A stretch of DNA of 64,000 nucleotides from Nostoc sp. PCC 7524 (lineage in GTDB: Bacteria; Cyanobacteriota; Cyanobacteriia; Cyanobacteriales; Nostocaceae). This document shows, piece by piece, positions 1-10,100 of this stretch (position 1 is its first letter; each line of letters begins with the position of its first letter). The translations under genes and the position numbers were made by a program. Under the pieces are notes generated by a model, which saw only the letters and a list, made by a program, of their open reading frames with translations, was not told the origin of the DNA and ran no database searches. The stretch is from NCBI RefSeq assembly GCF_000316645.1, contig NC_019684.1, positions 310,001-374,000 on the forward strand. The letters run 5' to 3'.

Positions 1-779
1 TATACAATCTGGTAGTTACTTCGGCTAACAATTTGGGGCAGTAAATGATTAGAAAATTTATAAATACTGCCAGAACTGCAACCATAATAACAACCACCAC
101 AACTTTGACAATGATGAGCGACTTCTGGACGTGTTTCGACAGCTTTCCGATTGGGAATAGCTTTGATATTTACTCCCCTAACTTTCTTTACTGCTTCCAT
201 CACAATTGTGTCAGCAGGACGGAGTGGTTTAGCTGGGATAAATTCTCCATCAGGCAAACAATCAAGACCCTCTTTAGTACCACAAACACCTATTAATCTT
301 TCAACTGCTGTGTAGTGATTTTCAATATCTGCATAGCTAATTGGCCAATTTGAATCAGAATCTCCGTAATCTTGACCGCGAAAATCTCTTTCTGAATATC
401 TTAGACAAACACCATCCCATAGATTCTGCTTCCCATTAAGTCGAAAAATCTGATAGTTATGAAAAACTTCTGCGGAACGGGATGAAGTCGATAATATATC
501 ATTTTTGGCATAGAGCTGGTTTGCTTGAAAATTGTCATAGTGAAATGATTCTGATTGTTGTAAAGGCCAAGGCATATCAGCAGCAATTCCAAAATTCTGC
601 TCATGTTCGGGATTTAATTGGTTGGAGAAGTAGTTGTTATCAATTTTCTCTCCTTGCTCTAAAGAAAGTACCGATAAATTATTAATAGCTAACGTATGTG
701 CTAATATTCCTCCTGCTGCACCAGTACCGACAATACAAATGTCCCATTTTCTTACCAAAAAATTATTATCTAGGCTCAT
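1..779 (-). CDS. GMC-family FAD oxidoreductase, N-terminal part (runs off left edge)
   Basis: I see an open frame on the minus strand from ATG at 779 to the window edge with no stop, so about 259 residues are visible. Near the N-terminus is a Rossmann FAD-binding motif (CIVGTGAAGG), followed by an acidic residue ending strand 2 (SLEQGE). Around residue 235 is a cysteine cluster, CQSCGGCYYGC, of the kind found in long-chain alcohol oxidase-like and related GMC flavoproteins. By family it should oxidise an alcohol with FAD; the cysteine cluster hints at a lipophilic long-chain substrate, which is inference. It begins 8 bases after the SDR gene stop, so it is probably the last visible gene of the devBCA-SDR operon. 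The substrate-binding half lies outside the window. Confidence 0.85.
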   Translation of the reverse strand, partial: MSLDNNFLVRKWDICIVGTGAAGGILAHTLAINNLSVLSLEQGEKIDNNYFSNQLNPEHEQNFGIAADMPWPLQQSESFHYDNFQANQLYAKNDILSTSSRSAEVFHNYQIFRLNGKQNLWDGVCLRYSERDFRGQDYGDSDSNWPISYADIENHYTAVERLIGVCGTKEGLDCLPDGEFIPAKPLRPADTIVMEAVKKVRGVNIKAIPNRKAVETRPEVAHHCQSCGGCYYGCSSGSIYKFSNHLLPQIVSRSNYQIV

Positions 780-787
780 ATGCACAC

Positions 788-2113
788 TCACAATACTTCT
801 GTCAGAAAATCATCGGACGCAAAATAGATATATTCAAAAAGCTTGTTAAGAGTTTTCTGGTATTGTTGATAGTTAGATTTATTTAAATGAAATTTACCCT
901 TTTTGTAGTTAAAGTTGCTATTAGCTAATAAATCTATTAAAAGATTATTTAAATAATAGTTAGATTCACAAATTCTATAAATTTTAGAAATTCTTGGTAG
1001 GAGAGAATGGGAGAATGGGTGATACCTTGCCATCTCTCGAAGATAAGCGATCGCTTGGATGTTACTATTATTCATGGCTTCTAAAAAAGATATATCTTCA
1101 GATATCAGCCCTTGGTTATAAAAGTATTGAATTGTCTCTAAAAGAGTTGTTTTAATTGGAGTGATATTATAGCCAAGCTCACTGATGCTTTTTTTAGATT
1201 CACCGTAATAATAAAGGCCAGAAGATTTGACAAAATCTGGATGATATGAAGATGTCAATCTCTTGACAGCCAATGAAGATAATTTATCAAGCAGCAACGA
1301 CAGTGAATATGCTATGTTAACAGGTAATTCCCTAGGACTGCTCAAGCCAGTGATCATCACCATGAGATGATAAATTTCTGTCATGGTGAGATTATGTCCA
1401 GCTACAATATAGCGATCGCCACGATGTCCACGAGTAAGTGCTGCAACATGAGCTTTTGCAACATCCCGGACATCGCAAAATGAATGTCCTCCATTCACGT
1501 AAAATGGGAAATTATTCTGACAAAACCTCAAAACCAAGCCTGATGTAGTAATCTTGGAATGGCTAAAAGCTCCCGGCCCCAACATTAAACCTGGATTGAG
1601 TATCACAATGTTATGATTTTTGCTGGCGTAGTCAAGTGCTATTTGTTCACACTCTATTTTCGCCCAATCATCAGGACTTAGAGAATTTTTTTTAACATGG
1701 CTGCGATCGGAGTCTTCAGTAAATATTACCGGGGTCTTGCTACCAGCAATAGCAGACATAGAAGATGTATACACTACGCGCACATCTTGATGATTTTCGA
1801 GGGTTGTAAAAAATCTCTTCGTAATTTGAACATTGCCTCGAAAATATTCTGAAATAGCTAAACCAGGTTTCCAGTTACATTCTGCTGCAAAGATGATTGC
1901 ATCCATCCCTTCCAAGCATTTCTGGATATACTGACAGTCTTCTAGATCACCTTCATAGTAGGTTATTTGATGGTTTAATGTATCTCTGGAATATTTATGC
2001 TTAGTTCTTACAGCCGCATATACATGAAAATTGTTGTTTGCCAATTGCTGAATAATATGTTCACCAAGAAAACCTCCCGCACCAAAAACAATTACCTTGG
2101 GACATCCATTCAT
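788..2113 (-). CDS. Extended SDR / NAD-dependent epimerase-dehydratase with C-terminal extension
   Basis: A 441-residue protein. The N-terminus carries the NAD(P)-binding glycine motif GAGGFLG. A serine-rich stretch (YTSSMSAIAG) and a proline-containing NPGLMLGP segment are typical of the 3-beta-HSD/dihydroflavonol reductase branch of extended SDRs. The usual YxxxK is not obvious: DDWAKIECE sits where it is expected, with Trp in place of Tyr, so catalysis may be altered. Roughly the last 100 residues, after the SDR fold, match no domain I recognise. ATG at 2113 is preferred over a TTG five codons upstream because AGAGG lies just before it. Heterocyst glycolipid export in Anabaena involves an epimerase-like protein, HgdA, beside DevB/C-like HgdB/HgdC; the arrangement here is analogous. 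Confidence 0.85.
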   Translation of the reverse strand: MNGCPKVIVFGAGGFLGEHIIQQLANNNFHVYAAVRTKHKYSRDTLNHQITYYEGDLEDCQYIQKCLEGMDAIIFAAECNWKPGLAISEYFRGNVQITKRFFTTLENHQDVRVVYTSSMSAIAGSKTPVIFTEDSDRSHVKKNSLSPDDWAKIECEQIALDYASKNHNIVILNPGLMLGPGAFSHSKITTSGLVLRFCQNNFPFYVNGGHSFCDVRDVAKAHVAALTRGHRGDRYIVAGHNLTMTEIYHLMVMITGLSSPRELPVNIAYSLSLLLDKLSSLAVKRLTSSYHPDFVKSSGLYYYGESKKSISELGYNITPIKTTLLETIQYFYNQGLISEDISFLEAMNNSNIQAIAYLREMARYHPFSHSLLPRISKIYRICESNYYLNNLLIDLLANSNFNYKKGKFHLNKSNYQQYQKTLNKLFEYIYFASDDFLTEVL

Positions 2114-2225
2114 ATAACCTCTTGTCAAAATTACAATTTAATAACTACAAGGATTGTGTATTTTGTATATCTGTTTATTACAAATCACAAAGTTTTTATG
2201 GTTGAATACTAACGAAATATCACCA

Positions 2226-2936
2226 TCAATGAACCTGTTGCATCAGTCGTCCATCTTCCATATGAATTATGCGATCGGCAATATCTAAAATTCGGTTATC
2301 ATGAGTCACCATTAAAATAGAACAATGTTGTTCATAAGCTAATTTCTGCATCAAATTAACAACATCTCGTCCTGTTTTACTATCTAAAGCAGCCGTGGGT
2401 TCATCAGCTAAAACTAGCTTGGGATGGCTCACTAAAGCACGCGCGATCGCCACCCGTTGTTTTTGACCACCTGAGAGATCAGATGGATAATAATCAACTC
2501 TGTTGCCTAAATTTACAGCCGTTAGCATAGCTTCTGATTGCTTCTGGGCTTCTATTACGGAAATATGTTTGTGTAATTCCAGTGACATTTGCACATTTTG
2601 TTTAGCTGTTAAAAAATCTAGTAAATTGTGAGCCTGAAAAATATATCCAATATGGCGACGTATTTGTACTAAATCTTCATTACTAACGCCCTTAAGTTCC
2701 TGTCCTAAAAATTGCAGGCTTCCCTCTTGTACAGAACGTAAACCACCTATTAAAGTCAGTAAGGTTGTTTTACCTGACCCAGATGGCCCGGTCATGATTA
2801 CAATTTCTTGTGGGTAAATTGAGAAATTAATATCAAACAAAATTTGGCTTTTTAAGGCTTTATTACCAAAGTAATGGTTAAGATTTTGTATCTTAACTAT
2901 GCAGTTTTTTTTGTTGATTTGGCAACCATATTTCAT
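2226..2936 (-). CDS. devA: DevA-family ABC transporter ATP-binding protein
   Basis: A 236-residue ATPase of the MacB/LolD/DevA class. Visible are Walker A (GPSGSGKTT, about residue 50), the Q-loop (YIFQAHNLLDFLTA), the signature LSGGQKQRVAIARAL, Walker B (LVLADEPTAALD) and the H-loop (MVTHD). The asparagine- and leucine-rich Q-loop segment is typical of DevA. It would energise the DevC-like permease encoded 10 bases upstream, driving export through a DevB-TolC conduit. The original devBCA of Anabaena exports heterocyst glycolipid and has several paralogues; this copy sits beside a polyketide synthase and is probably dedicated to its product. The symbol denotes the family, not proven orthology. 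Confidence 0.93.
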   Translation of the reverse strand: MKYGCQINKKNCIVKIQNLNHYFGNKALKSQILFDINFSIYPQEIVIMTGPSGSGKTTLLTLIGGLRSVQEGSLQFLGQELKGVSNEDLVQIRRHIGYIFQAHNLLDFLTAKQNVQMSLELHKHISVIEAQKQSEAMLTAVNLGNRVDYYPSDLSGGQKQRVAIARALVSHPKLVLADEPTAALDSKTGRDVVNLMQKLAYEQHCSILMVTHDNRILDIADRIIHMEDGRLMQQVH

Positions 2937-2946
2937 ATGCTTTGAG

Positions 2947-4119
2947 TTAAAAAATATCGGCAGGATCTACATTGCGTAATTTATTAGTAGACAAGAAGCC
3001 AGAAAGTAAACACATTAAAACTGTAAAGCTAAAGATTAAAACTGCCTTATCTAAACTCATCATGATTGGTAATTTAGTCGCATCTTTGGCTATATCATAC
3101 ACACTGATAGATATCAACAATCCGGGAATATAACCTAGAGATGCTAAAATCAAAGCCTGTTGAAACACTACACCCAATAAGTAATTATTTTTGAAACCCA
3201 TAGCTTTGAGAGTTGCATACTCAGCCAAGTGATTAGAAATATTGCTATACAGGATTTGATAGACAACCACTACTCCCACAACAAATCCCATCCCTACCAT
3301 GAGATCAAACACAAATCCAATCGGTGTTCGCAAAGTCCAATAGTCTTTTTCTAAAGCTATAAATTCTTTTCGGGTAATCACTTTCACATCTTTGGGCAAT
3401 CTAGCTGATAAAGTTGCCAAAACAGTTTGGGGATTAGTACCAGGCTTGAGATTAATTAATCCTAAATCTATATTTTGTGCAGAACGGTCTTGAAATATCC
3501 GCAAGAAGGTTGAAGAACTAACAATTAAATTACCATCCACTCCAAAGGAAGGGCCTAGGCTAAATAGTCCGCCAATTCTAACTTTATATCCAACCAAACT
3601 GCTATAATTTAAAATCTCTACTTTAACCGGATTCCCTTGCAAAAATTCTTGAGCAATGGGGCCAAACTCTGGACGGGCAGCACGGTCAAAAAAAACTACA
3701 TTAGGCAGTTGTAGTAACTTTAAATTATCTTGAATTTCCGATAATGAGAAAACTGATTTAATCGGGTCAAAGCCAATAACATATATAGGAAACTTCCGCC
3801 CGTTTATAGGATTTCTTAACTTAGCAAATTGCAAATATAAGGGGCTAACTGATTCTACACTATCCAAACCTAATGCTTGATATAAACGCCAACGCGGAAA
3901 GCTTTGATTGGATGTCAAAGCTTGATATTGAGAACTGATTACAATTAAATCTGCCTGAAGATTATAATGTACCTGCGTAGCACTGGCATAGAGAGCATCT
4001 TGAAAGCCAATTTGAATAAACATCAGAACAGCAACAAGAGTAATTCCCGCCAAAGCGACAAGAAAGCGAACTCTTTGTCTAGCTAATTGTAACCAGGCCA
4101 GAGGGATATTGAGAATCAT
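2947..4119 (-). CDS. devC: DevC-family ABC transporter permease (FtsX-like)
   Basis: A 390-residue inner-membrane protein. The N-terminal membrane segment (VRFLVALAGITLVAVLMFIQ) is followed by a periplasmic domain of about 230 residues and three C-terminal helices, the FtsX/MacB topology used by DevC. The sequence around LAEYATLKAMGF is the usual coupling segment of this family. It ends 10 bases before devA and starts about 75 bases after devB, giving a devB-devC-devA order like the classical operon. As a mechanotransmission-type exporter it would pass force to the DevB adaptor rather than move substrate through itself; this is family knowledge. An exact match to the glycolipid exporter cannot be told from a paralogue by reading. 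Confidence 0.93.
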   Translation of the reverse strand: MILNIPLAWLQLARQRVRFLVALAGITLVAVLMFIQIGFQDALYASATQVHYNLQADLIVISSQYQALTSNQSFPRWRLYQALGLDSVESVSPLYLQFAKLRNPINGRKFPIYVIGFDPIKSVFSLSEIQDNLKLLQLPNVVFFDRAARPEFGPIAQEFLQGNPVKVEILNYSSLVGYKVRIGGLFSLGPSFGVDGNLIVSSSTFLRIFQDRSAQNIDLGLINLKPGTNPQTVLATLSARLPKDVKVITRKEFIALEKDYWTLRTPIGFVFDLMVGMGFVVGVVVVYQILYSNISNHLAEYATLKAMGFKNNYLLGVVFQQALILASLGYIPGLLISISVYDIAKDATKLPIMMSLDKAVLIFSFTVLMCLLSGFLSTNKLRNVDPADIF

Positions 4120-4193
4120 GGTTAAAGCCTTAATTAATCAAGATGAAATCACTCGATAAAATACTTTAATTACCATTTATGTAGTGATGTTGC

Positions 4194-5381
4194 TTATATA
4201 TTAATGATTACGTCAACTTGTAAGTCAGTCAGCGCAGCAACTTTCCTATTATCTTCCGGGCTATCAATCCGAATTCTGACATCAATAACTTTGTTATCCC
4301 TATCTACATTAGGATTATTATTGAAAATATTTTGTTGCCCAACTTGCAAACCAATTTCTATGACTGTTCCGCGCAATTCCCCTGAGAAAGCATTGCTAGT
4401 AATCATGGCTGATTGACCTGGGCGCACTTTTTTAATATCAGTCTCATAGACTTCTGCTACCACATACATTTGTTGGGTATTAGCTAAGTCAGCTATGCCT
4501 GCATTGCCAATGACTTCTCCCGCTCTAGTATGAATTTTGAGGACTTGGCCATTCATAGGCGCTCTAACAATGCTTAAATCTAAATCTGCGTGAGCCTGTT
4601 TAACTGAGGCTCTTGCAGTCTCCACATCAGTTTGGGCAGCTTGCACATCGGTAGGACGGATTTCTGCAATACTGTTAAGTCTGGCGTTGGCCTCGTATAA
4701 TTGCTTTTGCAGAGTTTCTACAGTTCGATTCAAAGCAGCTTTAGCCTCATTGAGTTGCTGTTGCACCGTATCAACCCGCAAACGTTTAGCATCAGCATCA
4801 GATGCTGATATTGCACCTTCTTTATATAACTGCTGATAACGTTGATTTTCTCTGTTAGCATTACGCAACTCTGCTGTTAAGCGAGCAATTGTTGCTTGTT
4901 GTGCAGACACTTCTCCACGCAACTGTGCTTCTAGGCGAGCAATTGTTGCTTGTTGTGCAAAGATGTCTCCGGTTTTTGCACCTGCTTGTACTTGGTTGAG
5001 AGCAGCTTGAGCAACTAGGACTTGCTTTTGGGCTTTTTCTAAGGCGGCGAGACGCGTATTATAACTATCAAGAATTGCAACTACTTGTCCCTGACGTACC
5101 AAGTCTCCTTTTTTGACCAAAATTCTATCAACCCGCGCACTTCCTAGTGAACCTGCGGCTGACAGACGAATAACTTCTCCTTGAGGTTCTAAACGTCCTA
5201 AAGCAGCAATAGCAGTGATGGTAGGAGAAGGTTTTGGTTCTTCTGGAAGTTGCAATCGCGACTGAGAGCGTGAAACAGTGTGGAGAGTAATTGCTCCAGG
5301 AACTATTGCCATCGCAAGCATCAACAATACTGTCCATTTACCTAGAGGTTTAGTTAATGACTGTTTTTGTTTTTGTACCAT
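4194..5381 (-). CDS. devB: DevB/HlyD-family membrane fusion protein
   Basis: A 395-residue periplasmic adaptor. It has an N-terminal membrane anchor (WTVLLMLAMAIVPGAITL), then a lipoyl/barrel-sandwich half (LGRLEPQGEVIRLSA) and a long alpha-helical hairpin with two copies of the heptad-like QQATIARLEA / QQATIARLTA. The second lipoyl half (IVRAPMNGQVLKIHTRAGE) and a beta-barrel follow. This is the DevB architecture that links DevCA to a TolC-type outer-membrane channel; no tolC is in this window. A TTG at 5435 would add 18 residues, but ATG 5381 gives the normal family N-terminus. It is the first gene of the leftward operon and faces the PKS genes across a long divergent promoter region. Confidence 0.92.
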   Translation of the reverse strand: MVQKQKQSLTKPLGKWTVLLMLAMAIVPGAITLHTVSRSQSRLQLPEEPKPSPTITAIAALGRLEPQGEVIRLSAAGSLGSARVDRILVKKGDLVRQGQVVAILDSYNTRLAALEKAQKQVLVAQAALNQVQAGAKTGDIFAQQATIARLEAQLRGEVSAQQATIARLTAELRNANRENQRYQQLYKEGAISASDADAKRLRVDTVQQQLNEAKAALNRTVETLQKQLYEANARLNSIAEIRPTDVQAAQTDVETARASVKQAHADLDLSIVRAPMNGQVLKIHTRAGEVIGNAGIADLANTQQMYVVAEVYETDIKKVRPGQSAMITSNAFSGELRGTVIEIGLQVGQQNIFNNNPNVDRDNKVIDVRIRIDSPEDNRKVAALTDLQVDVIINI

Positions 5382-6543
5382 AATGATGTTTTTTGATTTA
5401 AAATCATCGCTTTGGCGTGATTTAGTAAATAGCAATTAGCTGGAATAAAGCCATTAAATTCTAGTGAATTTGAGTTGTGTATTGGGTAGATATGCGGGCT
5501 ATTGCTATAGATATTGCGTCATGCGATCGCCTGTTGAAAATCAATTATTTTCATACTAAAAAAGTATCAAGTATTATGACATTAGTTTTTGATGTTTGCA
5601 TTGTCCTAATATTAAGAATAATCCCATTGAACTTTTGAAAAATCCAGCTGGCTGAAAGCTGGACTATAGAGATTGTTGCTCAGTAAACCTAGTAAGCAAG
5701 CCTCTAGTCAGAATCTGAGAGTTCTGAATTCAAGATAAATAGAACATTAGGTCAGTAAGGTAAATATGTTTGTTGTGTTGGTCTATATATCTAGACTGCA
5801 TAAACTTCAAAACTTCAGATTAGATTACTTTGCATCAACAATAAACTGATTGATACTCAATTACAACTCATATGCAACGCCATTGATACTGATTGAGTAA
5901 TTATTGTAAAAACAGGAATTATCCGTCGGTTAATTAAACTTCTTACACAATTTTCTCTGTGCGGGTGAATTTATTTAGTAAAAACTTTAACCCTGGTTCA
6001 TTTTTATATATATCTCTATATTTAGATAGAGTAGTTGTAGTTAGACTTACATATTTTCAAATTAATTCACATCAATCTTTGGATAGATGCAGAATATAGT
6101 TAACAAACTCAAGCCTTGAAAAATTTATCTTTTTTGAGATGATATTTATCATCAACATCAAGCTGATTGGATCAGATGAGGAAGCTTTTACAAAGCTATT
6201 CTAGTTACAGGTGATACGTTAAATATCAGATAGATCAGGACATAATTGTGTACATTGTAAAATGTAATTATTTGATAAAGGTAAGCTTTTAAACCTCCAA
6301 GTTTATGGCTTTGTAGCAAAAGATATCAATTAGGAGGCATAATTATTACAACAAGTATCCACTAAATTTACTTAATTCAACAATAATTTCAGATATAAAG
6401 CCAGCAAAAGTAGAAGATATCCAGCAGAAGCCATGCAATTTATATGCAGCTTGTGTAACAAAATTCTCGAAATTAAGGTATTAATAAACTAAGACTATTA
6501 ATAGCTATTGAGTGACACTCATTGCCACAGAGAATTAGAGAAG
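5382..6543. promoter_or_regulatory. Long divergent intergenic region between exporter and PKS operons
   Basis: About 1.16 kb without a convincing gene, AT-rich, lying between the divergent devB-like gene and the small gene at 6544. It contains a perfect GTA-N8-TAC site (6037-6050). It also holds a short hairpin-forming repeat (CAGCTGGCTGAAAGCTGG region near 5645) and a TACATT-GTAA-AATGTA inverted repeat near 6252. Its length suggests long leaders or several promoters. No small ORF with a good ribosome binding site was found. Confidence 0.6.
6037..6050. promoter_or_regulatory. Candidate NtcA binding site (GTA-N8-TAC)
   Basis: The bases read GTAGTTAGACTTAC, a perfect match to the palindromic NtcA consensus GTA(N8)TAC. 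It lies in the divergent region about 500 bases before the small gene at 6544 and 655 bases before devB. NtcA is the global nitrogen regulator of cyanobacteria and activates the classical devBCA operon. I did not find a perfect TAN3T box at the ideal 22-base distance on the plus side, so activation in either direction is only a suggestion. Confidence 0.45.
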
Positions 6544-6879
6544 ATGAAACTAAAGCGATTTATGCTTTCATTAACAAGCTTTGATCACCAGAGACTGATT
6601 TTTCATGCGGCTCGCCAAACACTTCGCAAAGCTGAGATGGCCCGCCTAGCATTACATGGATGGTTAAATCAACATGATGCGGAATTGGAGAAATGGAAAG
6701 CTAAAAAAGCTGATGAGATTGGTATTAGTGTGAGTGAGCTTGAGCAGGAGCTATTAGCTAATGCTCAGTGTCAGGAAGTAATGAAAAAAGAAGACGACAA
6801 GCTTGATGGAGCAACAAATCCTGTAGATTCTAATTCCTGCACCCCATCAAAATCAGTAAATGACCAAGCAGAAACCTAA
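6544..6879 (+). CDS. Small helical hypothetical protein, first gene of PKS operon
   Basis: A 111-residue protein that I do not recognise. ATG 6544 is preferred over a TTG 12 codons upstream, because GAGAAG lies directly before it. Residues 1-80 are strongly helical and charged (QTLRKAEMARLALHGWL, then EKWKAKKADE and SVSELEQELLA). The last 30 residues are polar and probably disordered. No signal peptide or membrane segment is seen. It lies 306 bases before the large synthase in the same direction, so it may be an accessory, docking or regulatory partner of the PKS. That role rests on position only. Confidence 0.6.
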   Translation: MKLKRFMLSLTSFDHQRLIFHAARQTLRKAEMARLALHGWLNQHDAELEKWKAKKADEIGISVSELEQELLANAQCQEVMKKEDDKLDGATNPVDSNSCTPSKSVNDQAET

Positions 6880-7185
6880 TCTTTTGAATGAGAAGCTACA
6901 TACAATCATCCCAAAAAGATTTTTCTTCGCAAAATTTATTCAGTTGCACAGAAGTTGCATATCAATTGTCATAGCAGATTAACCAAGTTAAGATAAGCGA
7001 AACTTTCAATTGGATAGGATGAAGCAGAGTTAAATCAACTCATCTTAGAGCGATTAAAGTATTCAAAATCTTCTGGTTTTAAGCAGTATTTCTCCTAACA
7101 TCTAATACTCATTTACCTCATGAATTGAGGGAATTAACTTCTCACCATCTCCCAATTTCACAAACAAAATAGTGAAGATGAAATC
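6880..7185. other. Gap between small gene and PKS gene
   Basis: 306 bases with no coding evidence, moderately AT-rich. It probably carries the leader of the synthase gene. I see no strong hairpin followed by a T-run, so read-through from the small gene is possible. Confidence 0.4.
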
Positions 7186-10100
7186 ATGGCTGCTTCTAGA
7201 ATCGAAGTTGGCTTGGCACAATTGCAAGACGAAGTGAGCAATTGTGAAAATGCTTTGCTCAAGCTGATAAAAGTGAAAAAAACTATGGTTGACAATACAC
7301 CGCTCACCAACACAAAAAATACGTATATCCAACACAACGAGATGGCAATCCACCGCCCACAAACCAATATTGCGATTATTGGGATGGCTTCTATCTTTCC
7401 TCAATCCCAAAATTTGCAGGAATATTGGCAAAAGATTATTCATAAAGTAGATTGTATTACTGATGTTCCCCCTTCCCGTTGGAGCATAGAGGATTACTAT
7501 GATCCCAACCCCAAAACACCTGACAAAACCTACTGCAAACGTGGTGGATTCATCCCAGACATTGATTTTAATCCCCTGGAATTTGGATTACCACCGAACA
7601 CCTTAGAAGTCACAGACATTTCGCAGTTGCTAGGTTTGGTGGTGGCGAAAGCTGCAATGGAAGATGCTGGCTATGGTGAATCCCGCCAGTTTAATCGCGA
7701 TATCTACGATAAGCTACGCGATCGCACTGGTGTAGTATTAGGTGTAGCCCTGGCTAGACAACTGGCAGTTCCCCTAAGTACAAGATTGCAGTACCCAATT
7801 TGGGAAAAAGCCCTCAAAAGCAGTGGCTTATCCGATGCAGAAACCCAAAAAATCATTGAGAAAATCAAAGCTGCATATGTGCAGTGGGACGAAAACGCCT
7901 TTCCGGGAATGCTAGCCAATGTGGTGGCTGGACGCATTGCCAACCGCCTTGATTTGGGGGGAATGAATTGTGTAGTTGATGCTGCCTGTGCTAGTTCTTT
8001 GGGGGCGCTGCAAGTAGCCATTAGTGAGCTAGTTGAAGGCCGAGCCGACATGATGATTACTGGCGGCGTTGACACCGACAACTCAATTTTGGCTTATGTA
8101 TGTTTCAGCAAAACCCCGGCTGTTTCTCCTGGAGAGAATGTCAAACCTTTCGATGCTGAATCCGATGGGATGATGCTGGGTGAAGGTGTGGGGATGTTAG
8201 TCCTGAAACGCCTAGAAGATGCCCAAAGAGATAATGACCGCATCTATGCAGTCATCAAAGGTATTGGTAGTTCTAGTGATGGTCGCTATAAAAGCATTTA
8301 TGCACCCCGTTCAGAAGGGCAAATCAAAGCCTTACGTCGTGCTTATGAAGATGCAGGATTTGCACCTGCCAGTGTCGGTTTGATCGAAGCACACGGTACA
8401 GGTACAATGGTGGGAGATCCTACCGAATTCGCATCAATTAAAGAATTTTTTGGCGAAAACAATTCTAAAAAACAATATATTGCCCTAGGCAGCGTCAAGT
8501 CACAGATTGGACATACAAAAGCGGCTGCGGGTGCGGCGAGTCTGATTAAAACCGCATTAGCTCTGCACCATAAAGTATTGCCACCGACAATTAATGTCAC
8601 TAAACCCCATCCTAAACTTGAGATTGATAATTCTGCATTTTATTTAAATACAGAAACTAGACCTTGGATTAGCCCTGAAAACCAACCCAGACGTGCGGGA
8701 GTCAGTTCCTTTGGCTTTGGTGGGACAAATTATCATGTGGTTCTAGAAGAATATCATCAGGAACACCATCAACCCTATCGTTTACACGAAACTGCCCAGT
8801 CAATACTGCTGTTGGCATCCACACCTGAGCAATTGTTGTCACGCTGTCAAGAAGTCTACAATCAATTGCAATCTGATGTGGGAGAGCAACATTATAGAGA
8901 ATTGGTTTCAGCATCTCAATCGGGTGAAATGCCGATGGCCAATGCCAGAGTTGGGTTTGTTGCCGATTCTCTCAAACAGGCTAGGGAATTATTGCAATTA
9001 ACCATTAACTTACTGAAAAACCAGCCCCAAGCAGAGTCCTGGGAGCATCCCCAAGGCATTTATTACCGTAAAACCGGGATGGCTATAGGGAAGGTAGTGG
9101 CGCTATTTACTGGACAAGGCTCACAATACTTAGATATGGGTCGGGAGTTGGTGATTAACTTTCCTTGTCTGCGCCAAACCTATGCTCAGATGGACAGCCT
9201 GTTGTCTCAAGATGGTTTACAACCCATTTCCGAAGTAGTTTTTCCTGCCCCTGTATTTGATCCGGCGCAAAAAGCTGCCCAATTAGAAAGATTGCAGCTC
9301 ACCGAATATGCACAGCCAGCGATTGGGGCATTTAGTGCTGGTTTGTACAAGATATTACAACAAGCAGGATTTAAGCCTGATTTTGTCGCCGGACATAGCT
9401 TTGGAGAACTGACAGCACTGTGGGCGGCTGGGGTTTTGAGCGAAGCCGATTATTGTTTCCTGGTGAAAGCTAGGGGACAAGCGATGGCTGCACCCAAAGA
9501 TCCCCAATTTGAAGCAGGAAGTATGTTAGCGGTGAAGGGGGATGTAGATCAGATTAAAGAACTGATCAAAAATTACCCGCAAGTCAGCATTGCTAACTTC
9601 AATTCCCATCGCCAGGTAGTGTTGGCAGGGACAAAAGCTGAAATTGCCAAAGTAGAAGAGGCTCTAAAAACTCAAGGTTTCTCTACTATCTTGCTGGGTG
9701 TTTCCGCAGCTTTTCACACATCCCTAGTAGCTCATGCCCAAAAACCCTTTGCTCAAGCCATTGAGAGAGTTACTTTCAACCAGCCCCAAATTCCTGTTTA
9801 CAGCAATTTTACCGCCCAACCTTACCCAACCGAACCACAAGAGATTCAAAATATCCTCACACAACACTTGATCAATCAGGTGCTGTTTAAGCAGGAGATT
9901 GAGAATATATATGCTGAAGGCGGTGCTTGCTTTGTTGAGTTTGGTCCACGTAAAGTTCTCACCAACTTAGTGAACGAGATTTTAAGCGATCGCCCCCATC
10001 TCGCTGTAGCCTTAAATGCCAATCCTGCCAAAGATAGCGATCGCACTCTGCGAGAAGCTGTTGTTCAGTTACGGGTTGCTGGGTTAGCTTTGCCAAATAT

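Noticed and set aside
45..296. 83-residue plus-strand frame at the left edge
   Set aside because: Lies opposite the GMC oxidoreductase, which has clear FAD and cysteine motifs.
7704..8081. 125-residue minus-strand frame inside the ketosynthase
   Set aside because: Opposite conserved KS active-site sequence; a shadow frame.
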